Assembly: GCA_947631965.1 (NCBI GenBank)
Contig: CANRNL010000002.1
Coordinates: 1 to 64,000 of the forward strand
DNA length: 64,000 bases
Source: an uncultured Clostridia bacterium
GTDB lineage: Bacteria; Bacillota; Clostridia; Monoglobales; Monoglobaceae
Direction of reading: 5' to 3'
The notes below the pieces were generated by a model. It was given only the letters and a program-made list of their open reading frames with translations, was not told the origin of the DNA and did no database searches. Positions 1 to 8,182 of this stretch are shown here, one piece after another. The translations under genes were made by a program, and so were the position numbers. The stretch's first letter is position 1, and each line of letters starts with the position of its first letter.

Positions 1-17
1 TATACCATAACACAAAA

Positions 18-44
18 ACGGAGTTTCCGTATATTCTTTTTTTC
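18..44 (+). terminator. Possible terminator of an upstream gene
   Basis: A short ACGGA/TCCGT stem with a 3-nt loop is followed by a T-rich tract. The stem is only 5 bp, so this is a weak call. It would end transcription entering from the left edge before the rpsB promoter. Confidence 0.3.
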
Positions 45-105
45 ACTATTTGTAACACATCTATTGTAAACCTACAGTTTTTTTGCAAAAAAGTTAAAAA
101 AAGTA

Positions 106-134
106 TTGCATTTATTTGCCGACTGTGATAAAAT
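106..134 (+). promoter_or_regulatory. SigA-type promoter of rpsB-tsf
   Basis: TTGCAT at 106-111, a 17-bp spacer and TAAAAT at 129-134, with an extended -10 TG at 126-127. Transcription would start near 141, giving a leader of about 125 nt. Confidence 0.7.
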
Positions 135-140
135 ATTTCG

Positions 141-264
141 GTGTTTGAGAAAACACAAATAAAAATACGCACGTCGGAGGATTGACCGAGAGTTGCCGCA
201 CATTTTCCCATAACGGTACTCGGCAAGAGGATTTCGGCGGAGGTGTAAAACTTTGGAGGTGTAA
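141..264 (+). promoter_or_regulatory. Structured 5' leader of rpsB
   Basis: At the predicted transcript start lies a perfect GTGTTT/AAACAC hairpin with a GAGA loop (141-156). Downstream, CCGAG (186-190) plus TGCCG (194-198) pair with CGGTA (214-218) plus CTCGG (219-223), giving a two-part stem with a 3-nt bulge. The Shine-Dalgarno sequence GGAGGTGTAA occurs twice (239-248 and 255-264), but only the second is followed by a start codon. Ribosomal protein S2 is known to autoregulate its mRNA in some bacteria. That this leader does so is an inference; I could not match it to a named family. Confidence 0.4.
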
Positions 265-266
265 TT

Positions 267-1022
267 ATGGGAGTAATTCAAATGAAGCAGTTGCTTGAGG
301 CGGGCGTTCACTTCGGTCATCAGACTCGCAGATGGAATCCCAAGATGGCAGAGTACATCTTTACGGAAAGAAACGGTATTTATATTATCGACTTGCAAAA
401 GACCGTAAAGAAGGTTGAGGAGGCGTACAGCTTTATCCGCGACGTGGCGGCTGACGGCGGAAGCGTTCTCTTTGTCGGCACAAAGAAGCAGGCGCAGGAA
501 GCTATCCGCGAGGAAGCGGAGCGTACGGGTATGTATTTTGTTAACGCGAGATGGCTCGGCGGTATGCTTACCAACTTTAAAACCATTAAAAAGAGAATCG
601 ACAGACTGTTCCAGCTCAAGAAGATGAGAGAGGACGGCACTATGGATCTTCTCCCCAAGAAAGAGGTTATAAAGCTCAATCTTGAGGAAGAAAAGCTCGA
701 AAAGTTCCTCGGCGGAATTAAGGAAATGAAAGAGCTTCCGTCGGCTATATTCATAGTTGACCCGCGCAAGGAAAAGAACGCTATTGCAGAGGCTCACAGG
801 CTCGGTATTCCGATTGTCGCAATCGTTGATACAAACTGCGACCCCGAAGAAGTTGATTATCCCATCCCCGGAAACGACGACGCTATCCGTGCGGTCAAGC
901 TGATTGTTTCCACAATGGGCAACGCTATTTTAGAGGGCAAACAGGGCGAGCAGTTTGAGGCTGACAGTGAGGAATCCGAACTCGAATCCAAAGAAGTCAA
1001 CCTCGATATGATTGACGAATAA
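267..1022 (+). CDS. rpsB: 30S ribosomal protein S2
   Basis: S2 sits on the small subunit near the mRNA exit and anti-Shine-Dalgarno region and is needed to load S1-like functions. The 251-residue protein opens with the typical motif [11 protein letters not shown] and has the conserved [10 protein letters not shown] and RWLGGMLTN segments. The acidic C-terminal tail after about residue 228 is normal for the family. ATG at 267 is supported by a strong GGAGGTG site 6 nt upstream. The gene leads the rpsB-tsf operon, with 66 nt to tsf and no terminator between them, and is driven by the promoter at 106-134. Confidence 0.97.
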   Translation: MGVIQMKQLLEAGVHFGHQTRRWNPKMAEYIFTERNGIYIIDLQKTVKKVEEAYSFIRDVAADGGSVLFVGTKKQAQEAIREEAERTGMYFVNARWLGGMLTNFKTIKKRIDRLFQLKKMREDGTMDLLPKKEVIKLNLEEEKLEKFLGGIKEMKELPSAIFIVDPRKEKNAIAEAHRLGIPIVAIVDTNCDPEEVDYPIPGNDDAIRAVKLIVSTMGNAILEGKQGEQFEADSEESELESKEVNLDMIDE

Positions 1023-1088
1023 TCGATTCCCTATGTCTTAAAACTTACTAAAATAATTCTAAAAATAATTCTGAAAGGAAGAAGATAA

Positions 1089-2003
1089 ATGGCTTTTACG
1101 GCTCAAGATGTTAAAACGCTCAGAGAAATGACGAGCTGCGGTATGATGGACTGCAAAAAGGCGCTCGTGGAAACCGACGGCGATATGGATAAGGCGGTCG
1201 AGTTCCTGAGAGAGAACGGACTTGCCAAGGCTGCCAAAAAGGCAGGCAGAGTTGCGGCGGAGGGTTTGGTCGAAGCGGTTGTTTTCGGTAACTCCGGCGT
1301 TGTGGTTGAGGTCAACTCCGAAACCGACTTTGTTGCAAAGAACGAGGATTTCCGCAATTTTGTTCACAGCGTTGCAAAGGCTGTTGCCGACAACAACCCC
1401 GCGGACGTTGAAGCACTCAAAGAGATTAAAACAGAGAGCGGACAGACTATCGGAGAAGCTCTTACCGAGAAAATTGCTACAATCGGTGAGAATATGAATA
1501 TAAGACGTTTTGCAAGATACGACGGCGTTAACGAAGCGTATATTCACGGCGGCGGACGTATCGGCGTTCTTGTAAACTTCAAGGTTGCGGATGAGTCCAA
1601 GGCTCAGAGCGACGAGTTTAAGACTTTCGCAAAGGACGTTGCGATGCAGATTGCTGCGGCGGCTCCGCAGTATGCAAGACGCGAGGATGTTCCGACCGAA
1701 ACTCTTGAAAAGGAAAAGGAAATCCTGAAGGTTCAGGCTCTCAACGAGGGCAAGCCCGAAGCAATAGTCGACAAAATGGTTACGGGACGCATCCAGAAGT
1801 TCTACAAAGAGGTTTGCTTGGTTGAGCAGCCCTTTATAAAGGACCCCGATATCAGCGTTTCAAAGTATGTCGATAATACGGCGAAGGCGCTCGGCACGGA
1901 TATTGAAATAGTTAAGTTTACCCGTTTCGAGAGAGGCGAGGGCATAGAAAAGAAAGAGGACGATTTTGCGGCTGAGGTTGCAAAGATGACCGGAATGGCG
2001 TAA
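1089..2003 (+). CDS. tsf: Elongation factor Ts
   Basis: EF-Ts is the cytosolic nucleotide exchange factor that regenerates EF-Tu-GTP. The 304-residue product has the N-terminal UBA-like domain (about residues 1-55, including [16 protein letters not shown]) and the hallmark [10 protein letters not shown] around residue 78. Two dimerisation/core domains follow. The length fits the long form rather than the shorter Gram-positive forms of about 200-220 residues. The start follows a GAAAGGAAG ribosome site. It is co-transcribed with rpsB. The usual next genes pyrH and frr are absent; the operon ends at the terminator at 2026-2060. Confidence 0.97.
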   Translation: MAFTAQDVKTLREMTSCGMMDCKKALVETDGDMDKAVEFLRENGLAKAAKKAGRVAAEGLVEAVVFGNSGVVVEVNSETDFVAKNEDFRNFVHSVAKAVADNNPADVEALKEIKTESGQTIGEALTEKIATIGENMNIRRFARYDGVNEAYIHGGGRIGVLVNFKVADESKAQSDEFKTFAKDVAMQIAAAAPQYARREDVPTETLEKEKEILKVQALNEGKPEAIVDKMVTGRIQKFYKEVCLVEQPFIKDPDISVSKYVDNTAKALGTDIEIVKFTRFERGEGIEKKEDDFAAEVAKMTGMA

Positions 2004-2025
2004 GAATCGCCGAAACATCAAAAAC

Positions 2026-2060
2026 AAAAACGCTTCCGAAATTAATTCGGAAGCGTTTTT
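2026..2060. terminator. Bidirectional terminator between tsf and rpsT
   Basis: A perfect inverted repeat (arms 2026-2040 and 2046-2060, loop ATTAA) has A-runs on one side and T-runs on the other. It can therefore terminate both tsf from the left and rpsT from the right. Confidence 0.9.
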
Positions 2061-2086
2061 ATTAACTTTAAAATCAAGCTCTGAAT

Positions 2087-2347
2087 TTAGGCGACCTTGT
2101 TAAACTTAGCCGCTATCTGGCTCTTTTTGCGAGCTGCGGTGTTCTTGTGCAAAATACCCTTTGCAACAGCCTGGTCTATTTTCTTTGTAACAAGAGCATA
2201 AGCCTCAGAGGCGGCTTCTTTGCCTTGCGAAAGAGAAGCGTTGAACTTCTTTATAACAGTCTTAAGCTCCGACTTTAACATCTGGTTTCTGAGAGTTTTG
2301 GTCTTGGTAACGCGCACTCTCTTTTTTGCTGATTTAATGTTAGGCAT
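2087..2347 (-). CDS. rpsT: 30S ribosomal protein S20
   Basis: S20 is a small helical primary-binding protein of the 30S subunit that contacts 16S rRNA. The 86-residue product begins MPNIKSAKKRVRV, the standard family start, and is strongly basic with the typical AKGILHKNTAARKKS segment near the C-terminus. A start three codons further upstream is possible in frame. However, GGAGGTG sits just before the ATG at 2347, and the MPNIKS start is conserved. It is a single-gene unit convergent with tsf, transcribed from the promoter at 2393-2421. Confidence 0.96.
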   Translation of the reverse strand: MPNIKSAKKRVRVTKTKTLRNQMLKSELKTVIKKFNASLSQGKEAASEAYALVTKKIDQAVAKGILHKNTAARKKSQIAAKFNKVA

Positions 2348-2392
2348 CAAATTCACCTCCGTTTTCTTAACTCTTTAAAATCACACCAAGGT

Positions 2393-2421
2393 ATTTTAAC
2401 ACGAAATCTTTCAAAAATCAA
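2393..2421 (-). promoter_or_regulatory. SigA-type promoter of rpsT
   Basis: Read on the minus strand: TTGATT, a 17-bp spacer and TAAAAT, with an extended TG before the -10. Confidence 0.65.
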
Positions 2422-2512
2422 TACTTTTTTTAAAATTTTTTCATATATTTTCTTTTTAATGCCAAAATATGCAATACAGGGTATTAAATTCAGATAAATT
2501 CAGGAGGTTATT

Positions 2513-3475
2513 ATGGCATATCGTACCGACCTTGCGCTTGAAGCGCGTGAAATGTATTACGAAACTGCGGCGGCGGAAGCTGAAATAGACGGCGTCGAAG
2601 TGAGCGGAGAGGAGTTTGGCGAGGATTTAAAGGTAACTCGCGTTAAAATAACATCGCCCGCCGGCGAAAAGGCGCTGAATAAGCCTATGGGCAACTATGT
2701 CACCATTGAAATACCAAATCCTATGTGCGAGGACAGCGAGCTTTATAAAAAAGTGCGCGACATATGCGCAAAGGAAATAAAAAATATATTGAATTTGAGC
2801 GGCAAAGAAACTATCATGGTGATAGGGCTCGGCAATCAGAATATAATTGCGGATGCGCTCGGTCCCCGCGTTGTGGAGGAGCTTGTTATAACACGCCACC
2901 TTAAAAAGTATATTCCGAACGAGTTCGGCGAGGAAACACGCTCGGTATGCGCGCTGTCACCCGGAGTTTTGGGCACCACTGGAATTGAAACGGGCGAGGT
3001 GGTAAAGGGGCTTGTCGAAAAGGTAAGACCCGATATTCTCATTGCGGTGGATGCGCTTTGCTCCCGACGTATGGACAGGGTAAACTCAACGATACAGATT
3101 GCGGATACCGGCATCACGCCGGGCGCGGGAGTGGGCAACACCCGTATGTCGCTCAGCCGCGAAACGCTCGGAATACCGGTTATCGCAATAGGCGTTCCGA
3201 CCGTGGTGGACGCCGCGACGATTGCGGGAGATACCATAGATTTGATTGCTGAGGAATTTAAAAGTCATTCGGCGGAAAAGGGAAAGCTGCTTGAAAACCT
3301 CGGAGAGATAGGCAACGAGCCGGATAAATACACTTTAATAAAGAAAGTCCTCTCGCCCTCGTTCGGGGATTTGATAGTCGCACCAAAGGATGTTGACAAG
3401 GCGGTAGAGGATATTTCTTCGGTAATCGCAGCGGGAATAAATCTCGCGCTTCACGACGAAGAGGCTGCCGTTTGA
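2513..3475 (+). CDS. gpr: GPR germination protease (spore endopeptidase)
   Basis: GPR cleaves the small acid-soluble proteins that coat spore DNA, releasing amino acids when the spore germinates. It is made as a zymogen in the forespore. The 320-residue sequence begins YRTDLALEAREMY, which matches the family propeptide and autoprocessing region. It has the conserved GLGNQNIIADALGPRVVE (about residues 105-122) and DALCSRRMDRVNSTIQI (about 180-196) segments of peptidase family M63-like/A25 proteins. Length is slightly below that of Bacillus GPR. A GGAGG site precedes the ATG. The gene stands alone with its own terminator; forespore (SigF/SigG) control is expected from the family, but I see no clean promoter match. 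Confidence 0.95.
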   Translation: MAYRTDLALEAREMYYETAAAEAEIDGVEVSGEEFGEDLKVTRVKITSPAGEKALNKPMGNYVTIEIPNPMCEDSELYKKVRDICAKEIKNILNLSGKETIMVIGLGNQNIIADALGPRVVEELVITRHLKKYIPNEFGEETRSVCALSPGVLGTTGIETGEVVKGLVEKVRPDILIAVDALCSRRMDRVNSTIQIADTGITPGAGVGNTRMSLSRETLGIPVIAIGVPTVVDAATIAGDTIDLIAEEFKSHSAEKGKLLENLGEIGNEPDKYTLIKKVLSPSFGDLIVAPKDVDKAVEDISSVIAAGINLALHDEEAAV

Positions 3476-3494
3476 CATAAAATTTATTAAAAAC

Positions 3495-3531
3495 AAAATC
3501 GTCCGAGCAAAATTTTGTTCGGGCGATTTTT
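3495..3531 (+). terminator. Terminator of gpr
   Basis: A long AT-rich stem (AAAATCG-CCGA pairing with TCGG-CGATTTT, including G-U pairs) is followed by TTTTT. Confidence 0.8.
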
Positions 3532-3633
3532 GTGATTTTTACTCCCAAAATCCCGATTTTCCCCGAAAAATGCGGCTTTGTTAACAAAACTGTTTCCGCA
3601 ATGTTACAGCCTTGTTAATTTTACAATACATTT

Positions 3634-3661
3634 TTGTTAGAAACTTCCAAGTAGACATAAT
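3634..3661 (+). promoter_or_regulatory. Promoter of hfq
   Basis: TTGTTA at 3634-3639, a 16-bp spacer and CATAAT at 3656-3661. It lies about 50 nt upstream of the hfq start. Confidence 0.5.
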
Positions 3662-3713
3662 ATGTGTTAAAATGTAAACGTAAATTATTATGGAGTGAAA
3701 AGAGGGGTGTAAA

Positions 3714-3956
3714 ATGGCGGCAATAAATTTGCAGGATTCGATATTAAATTCGGTAAGAAAAGAAAAAATTCCGGTAACGGTATTTCTTACAAACGGCTTT
3801 CAGACCAAAGGCGTGGTTCTCGGATATGACGCATATGTTATTGTAATGGACGTCGGCGGCAAACAGAATATGATATATAAACACGCCATTTCGACCATTG
3901 CGCCTGCGGTAAATATAGGATATCCCGAACCGGCGGCAAAGACGGAGCAGGAGTAA
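3714..3956 (+). CDS. hfq: RNA chaperone Hfq
   Basis: Hfq is a hexameric Sm-like ring that binds small RNAs and A/U-rich mRNA. The 80-residue product has the Sm1 motif (about residues 5-50: [20 protein letters not shown], then G-Q-K-G-V) and the Sm2 region ending in YKHAISTI, a variant of the canonical YKHAISTV. The proximal-face Q8-like glutamine in LQDSIL is present. The C-terminal tail is short, as in Firmicutes. A GAGGGGTG site precedes ATG at 3714. In many Firmicutes hfq follows miaA; here it is alone between gpr and the division cluster, with 112 nt to the next gene. Confidence 0.95.
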   Translation: MAAINLQDSILNSVRKEKIPVTVFLTNGFQTKGVVLGYDAYVIVMDVGGKQNMIYKHAISTIAPAVNIGYPEPAAKTEQE

Positions 3957-4068
3957 AGGCGCGGATATACAAGTTTCGTTCCGAATATTTGACGGCGGCT
4001 TTATGACTTTGCCTGCCTTTTGCTGCTTACAAAGATATTTTAAGTAATTTATTTTAAGGAGAGTATCA

Positions 4069-5313
4069 ATGCCGAAAAATCCTCACAAAGATAAACGCAA
4101 ATCAAAGAAAAGAGGACTTTTGGTCAAATTGGCGATAGCGTTTGTTCTGGCATTTATTATGGTAAACGTTTTTAGAATGTTTTTTGACGACCAACTCGAA
4201 ACGACTGTCGCGGTCAGCGGCAGCATTGAGGACAGTCTTGAAGCCGAGGGATATATATTTAAGGATATGCAGATTGTAGAGCCTCAAACATCGGGCTATC
4301 TCGAAAGCGTTGCGGGCGAGGGCGAAAAGGTCGCTATGGGTGAAACCGTTGCGTTTATATATCAAAGCGAAGGCGATTACGCGCAGAAAAAAGCGCTCCA
4401 GGATGTTGAAAAGCAGATTGCGGAGCTTGAAAACGAGTCGGTCAAAAAGGAAACCTATGCAAGCGATACCGCTCGAATCGAACAGAGCATTTTGCAGGAA
4501 GTGCGCAATTTTAACGATAAAGCCGACAGAAGTCCCGTTGCGCTTGCCGCACTGAAAGAAGATATAGATAAACTTATAACCAAAAAAATGGCGGTCGGCG
4601 GGGGAATTGCGGACGCACAGGCGAATCAGCTTGACGAGCTTTACGCAAAGAGAGAGGAGCTTTCCGCGTCGGGAATATCGCAGGGAACCCCGATAACATC
4701 TCCGAAAGCCGGACTGTATTCGGCGAGAGTTATGCCGATTGAGAGCGAGCTTTCTTCGGATAAGGTAGACAGCCTTGTACCGAGCGATTTTGATAAGCTG
4801 GACGAGCTTTACGAAAACGGCGGTGCGGAAGCGTCGAACGAAAACATTTTTAAGATAGTAAATGATTTTAAATGGTATTTTGTGACCGTCGTAAACGAGA
4901 ATGTCGTGCAGGATATTAAAGTCGGCAAAAGCGTCGGGCTGCGCTTCTTCGACGTTACCGACCGCACGATTGACGGAAACATAGAGTATATTTCGGGAGT
5001 CGATAACGGAAAATGCGTGGTCGCGGTTTCGTCCGAGGGATATGTCGATTCGGTTTATTCAACTCCCCGCGCCTCGGTTGAAATAGTTTTCAATACTTAC
5101 AGCGGAATTAAAATCCCGACAGAGAGCATACGCGTGGTGGACGGAGTTCGCGGCGTTTATGTTATAAGAAACGGTTATACAAAGTTTGTGGAAGCAGACA
5201 TTTTATATAACGATAAGGAACAGACCATTGTAAAATCGGACGGACAACTCTCTATGTATGATGTGGTTGTTACCAAATACGCTAATATTCGAGACGGTAT
5301 GTCGGTGAGGTGA
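4069..5313 (+). CDS. HlyD-like membrane-anchored adaptor protein
   Basis: The 414-residue protein has a very basic N-terminus, one membrane segment at about residues 20-42, then an extracellular part. In that part a lipoyl/barrel-sandwich half (VEPQTSGYLESVAGEGEKV, about residues 65-85) is followed by a helical coiled region (about 105-195). The second half-motif ITSPKAGLYSARV follows, and then beta-barrel domains. This order is that of HlyD/membrane-fusion adaptors. Such proteins normally bridge an ABC or RND pump, but no pump gene lies nearby. Instead, a 6-nt gap joins it to yggS and the sepF-divIVA cell-division cluster. A role in envelope or division is an inference from position. Confidence 0.8.
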   Translation: MPKNPHKDKRKSKKRGLLVKLAIAFVLAFIMVNVFRMFFDDQLETTVAVSGSIEDSLEAEGYIFKDMQIVEPQTSGYLESVAGEGEKVAMGETVAFIYQSEGDYAQKKALQDVEKQIAELENESVKKETYASDTARIEQSILQEVRNFNDKADRSPVALAALKEDIDKLITKKMAVGGGIADAQANQLDELYAKREELSASGISQGTPITSPKAGLYSARVMPIESELSSDKVDSLVPSDFDKLDELYENGGAEASNENIFKIVNDFKWYFVTVVNENVVQDIKVGKSVGLRFFDVTDRTIDGNIEYISGVDNGKCVVAVSSEGYVDSVYSTPRASVEIVFNTYSGIKIPTESIRVVDGVRGVYVIRNGYTKFVEADILYNDKEQTIVKSDGQLSMYDVVVTKYANIRDGMSVR

Positions 5314-5319
5314 TTTGAA

Positions 5320-6006
5320 TTGGGCACCGTTAAGGAAAATCTTATATCGATAAATGAAAGAATATCCGAAGCGGCGCTTGCCGCGGGCAGAAAGCCCTCG
5401 GACGTCAAACTTATCGCGGTGACCAAAACCGTCACGGCGGACAGAATTTCGGAGGCGGTAGCCTGCGGAGTACACGAGCTTGGCGAGAACCGCGTTCAGG
5501 AGCTTTGCGGGAAGTACGACGATATTGAAAACGTAAACTGGCACCTTATCGGTCATCTTCAGACCAACAAGGTAAAATATATAATAGATAAAGTTTCGCT
5601 GATCCATTCTGTCGACAGTCTCGCACTTGCGTCCGAGATAAACAGACGAGCGGAAAAGATTGGTAAGACGCAGGACATTCTTATAGAAGTCAACATTTCG
5701 GGCGAGGAGTCCAAATTCGGCATAACGGCCGACGAGTGCGTTCCGCTGTGCGAAAGCATTTCGGAGATGAAAAACGTCAGAGTTAAAGGGCTTATGACAA
5801 TCGCTCCGCTTGCCGAGACGAGAGAAAACACCGAGAGGATTTTCGAGCGGCTCAGACTTCTTTCGAGAAACGTGGACGAGCGCAAAATAGACGGCATTGA
5901 AATGAGCGAGCTTTCCATGGGTATGAGCGGCGATTTCGAGCTTGCGATAGCGCAGGGAGCGACGTATGTCAGAGTAGGGCGCGGGATTTTCGGAGCGCGC
6001 TCGTAA
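5320..6006 (+). CDS. ylmE: YggS/YlmE PLP-binding homeostasis protein
   Basis: This is a 228-residue single-domain TIM-barrel protein of the YggS/PROSC family. It binds pyridoxal 5'-phosphate through the lysine in LIAVTKTV (about residue 36) and affects PLP and amino-acid homeostasis without a known catalytic reaction. Conserved GENRVQEL, WHLIGHLQTNK and MGMSGDFELAI segments are all present. The start is TTG at 5320, preceded by GAGGTGA and placed 6 nt after the HlyD-like gene. The gene is the usual first member of the Firmicutes ylmEFGH-divIVA division cluster. Confidence 0.94.
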   Translation: MGTVKENLISINERISEAALAAGRKPSDVKLIAVTKTVTADRISEAVACGVHELGENRVQELCGKYDDIENVNWHLIGHLQTNKVKYIIDKVSLIHSVDSLALASEINRRAEKIGKTQDILIEVNISGEESKFGITADECVPLCESISEMKNVRVKGLMTIAPLAETRENTERIFERLRLLSRNVDERKIDGIEMSELSMGMSGDFELAIAQGATYVRVGRGIFGARS

Positions 6007-6078
6007 AAATTTGTATAATATTAACCGCGGACGAGCGGGTAAAAATAAAAAAACAAAAAAATACGGAGGTAGTTAAAA

Positions 6079-6528
6079 ATGGGATTTGTGGAGAAGGTAC
6101 TGGACTTTGTAGGTTACAATTCAAGCGAGTATGACGACGAGTATTATGAGAACGACAGCGTAAACGATTACGAGGAAGAGCAGAACGTTCCGGAATACGA
6201 GCCGCCTATCCGTTCAAGACGCGGTAAAATTGTAACCTTGAACCAGAACGCGCCGGTAAATCTCGTTGTTGTCAAGCCGGAAGTGTTTGACGAAGCGAGA
6301 GACGCGGCAAACCACCTCAAGGAGAGAAAGACGATTGTTATGAACCTTGAGAACGTTGACCTTGACGTAGCTCGCAGAATAGTTGACTTTATAAGCGGTT
6401 CGGTATTCGCTTTGGACGCTAATATCCGCAAGGTTTCAAACGGAATATTTGTTATTGCTCCGAACAATGTCGGCATTATGGGCGATTTTAAGGATGATTT
6501 TAAGAAGTCGTCGTTCCTTTGGAATTAA
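6079..6528 (+). CDS. sepF: Cell division protein SepF
   Basis: SepF polymerises into rings that bundle FtsZ and tether it to the membrane in Gram-positives. The 149-residue protein has a short amphipathic N-terminal membrane anchor (GFVEKVLDFVGY). An acidic, tyrosine-rich linker follows (about residues 15-45), then the globular SepF/DUF552 domain (about 55-140) with VNLVVVKPEVFDEARD and a DLDVARRIVDFISG dimerisation helix. GGAGG precedes ATG. It is followed after only 3 nt by ylmH, so translation is probably coupled. The ylmG (YggT) gene that often lies between them is missing. Confidence 0.95.
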   Translation: MGFVEKVLDFVGYNSSEYDDEYYENDSVNDYEEEQNVPEYEPPIRSRRGKIVTLNQNAPVNLVVVKPEVFDEARDAANHLKERKTIVMNLENVDLDVARRIVDFISGSVFALDANIRKVSNGIFVIAPNNVGIMGDFKDDFKKSSFLWN

Positions 6529-6531
6529 GAA

Positions 6532-7302
6532 ATGCCGCAAAAACGGGAATCCATTTCGGATGAAAAGTTGATTTTGTCAAAAGCTGAGGACGCCGTGCGT
6601 ATGTGCCTGAAGCAGCGCACGGTGAAGTCTGTCGGCTTTCTCACGCCTGCCGAGCGCTCTCTGATTATGACGAATTTGCATGGAGAGGCTGACGTAAAAA
6701 CATTTTTTGCGGGCGGTTATGAAGATGCCGAACGCACGATTTTTATGTGCTGTCCCGACTTTATGGATACGGACGACGTATTGCCGCCTATTGTACCCGT
6801 CGAAATTACGGGGAGCGGTATAGGCGCGCTCAGCCACCGCGACTTTCTCGGCTCCGTTTTGGGGCTTGGAATAAAGCGTGAGGTTATAGGTGATATTTTG
6901 CCGATGGAGGACAGATGTATTATGTTTGTCCACGAAAATATATATGAATATATTTCGGCAAATCTGGAGAGGATAGGAAAATACAGGGTTAACGTTCGTG
7001 CGCTCGATTTATCCGAAAATATAACACCGAGCAGAGAGGTTAAAGAAATTTTCGGCACGGTCGCAAGTCCGCGCATTGACGCGGTTTTGTCGCTTGCACT
7101 CGGAGTTTCACGCACAAACGCCGCGGAGCTTATAAAGGCGGGGCGGGTATTCGTCAATTGGAAAACCGTGCTTAAAACCGACTTTGAGCTAAAGGCGGAA
7201 GATATGATTTCGGCGCGCGGCTTCGGCAGGATAAAGGTCGCCGAGGTCGGAGGCTTATCGCGCAAAGGACGTTTTAAAATAACCCTTGAAAGATATTTAT
7301 GA
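6532..7302 (+). CDS. ylmH: YlmH, S4-domain RNA-binding protein
   Basis: YlmH is an S4-type RNA-binding protein of the division cluster; in Bacillus it has been linked to rescue of stalled ribosomes. The 256-residue protein has an N-terminal YlmH domain (about residues 20-165) and a C-terminal S4 domain (about 180-250). The S4 domain includes RIDAVLSLALGVSRTNAAEL and AGRVFVNWK, the canonical alpha-L RNA-binding pattern. ATG at 6532 lies 3 nt after the sepF stop and has no strong ribosome site, which supports translational coupling. Confidence 0.92.
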   Translation: MPQKRESISDEKLILSKAEDAVRMCLKQRTVKSVGFLTPAERSLIMTNLHGEADVKTFFAGGYEDAERTIFMCCPDFMDTDDVLPPIVPVEITGSGIGALSHRDFLGSVLGLGIKREVIGDILPMEDRCIMFVHENIYEYISANLERIGKYRVNVRALDLSENITPSREVKEIFGTVASPRIDAVLSLALGVSRTNAAELIKAGRVFVNWKTVLKTDFELKAEDMISARGFGRIKVAEVGGLSRKGRFKITLERYL

Positions 7303-7326
7303 TTAAGTAATTGGGAGGTCTGCCGT

Positions 7327-7998
7327 ATGCTTACACCTATTGAAATCGAAAACCAGCAGTTTAAAAAGACGTTTTTGGGCTATAATGCGTCTGAGGTAAA
7401 CGATTTTTTGGAGCGTGTATTTGAGAATTACGAAAAACTCTATAAGGAAAATATTGCCGCAAAGGAAAAAATATCGGTTTTGTCCGACGCGGTAAAGCAG
7501 TACAAGACGATTGAGGAAACGCTGCAAAATACCCTTGTTGTCGCTCAGAGCGCGGGAGACGAGGTAAAGCGCAACGCCTATGAAAAGGCGGAGAATATTA
7601 TCAAGGAAGCCGAAACAAAAGCGTCCGAGATTATAGCCAACGCAAACGGTGAGGTTTCGAGAATTTCCTATAAGTATGAGGAAATGAAGAGCAATATCGA
7701 CACGTTCAGAGCCAAAATAGTTTCTCTCCTTAAAAGTCAGCTTGATATTGCAAACGAATTTAAGGCGGACACAAATATAAGCGGCTTTAAGTCCGAGGCG
7801 CAGGCTTCGGAACCGCCAAAATCGGAAGAAAAGCCCGCCGAGGAAAGCGGACTTTCCAAAGTGGAGAAAATCGTTGACGATATAAATTCGACCACCACGG
7901 CAGACATTCCGCAGTTTATCAAGGAATTGGAAGCGATAACGCGCGAGCTGCCTCAGATTGATGAAAGCGAGTACGCTGTTTCGGCGGAAGGCGCGTAA
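7327..7998 (+). CDS. divIVA: DivIVA-family polar/septal protein
   Basis: DivIVA senses negative membrane curvature and recruits division or polarity factors. The 223-residue product has the N-terminal membrane-binding motif (TPIEIENQQFKKTFLGYN, then EVNDFLE, residues 3-30) and a long coiled coil (about residues 30-150). The divergent acidic, proline-containing tail could bind partners. GGGAGG precedes the ATG at 7327, 24 nt after ylmH. It ends the ylm cluster; the strong terminator at 8019-8046 follows. Confidence 0.93.
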   Translation: MLTPIEIENQQFKKTFLGYNASEVNDFLERVFENYEKLYKENIAAKEKISVLSDAVKQYKTIEETLQNTLVVAQSAGDEVKRNAYEKAENIIKEAETKASEIIANANGEVSRISYKYEEMKSNIDTFRAKIVSLLKSQLDIANEFKADTNISGFKSEAQASEPPKSEEKPAEESGLSKVEKIVDDINSTTTADIPQFIKELEAITRELPQIDESEYAVSAEGA

Positions 7999-8018
7999 AA
8001 AGTATATAAATATTTTAT

Positions 8019-8046
8019 AAGACGGCTTAAAAAGCCGTCTTTTTTA
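8019..8046 (+). terminator. Terminator of the division cluster
   Basis: A perfect AAGACGGCTT/AAGCCGTCTT hairpin with an AAA loop is followed by a T-run. Confidence 0.9.
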
Positions 8047-8081
8047 ATGGAAATTATTAAAAACAGGATTGTAATTTTGAC

Positions 8082-8117
8082 GTTCGTGACGTAAAACGCG
8101 CTCTACGCGACACGAAC
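8082..8117. repeat. Inverted repeat upstream of the giant surface protein gene
   Basis: GTTCGTG (8082-8088) and CACGAAC (8111-8117) form outer arms, and CGCG (8097-8100) and CGCG (8106-8109) form inner arms. It ends a few bases before the -35 box. It could be an operator or a cruciform; no T-run follows, so a terminator is unlikely. Confidence 0.4.
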
Positions 8118-8122
8118 AGTTC

Positions 8123-8151
8123 TTGAAATGGAGTTTTGAGTATGGTAAAAT
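8123..8151 (+). promoter_or_regulatory. Promoter of the giant surface protein gene
   Basis: TTGAAA at 8123-8128, a 17-bp spacer and TAAAAT at 8146-8151, with extended TGG before the -10. Its position rules out translation starts upstream of about 8160. Confidence 0.7.
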
Positions 8152-8182
8152 TATATCAGTATTTATAAAAGGAGTAATGATG

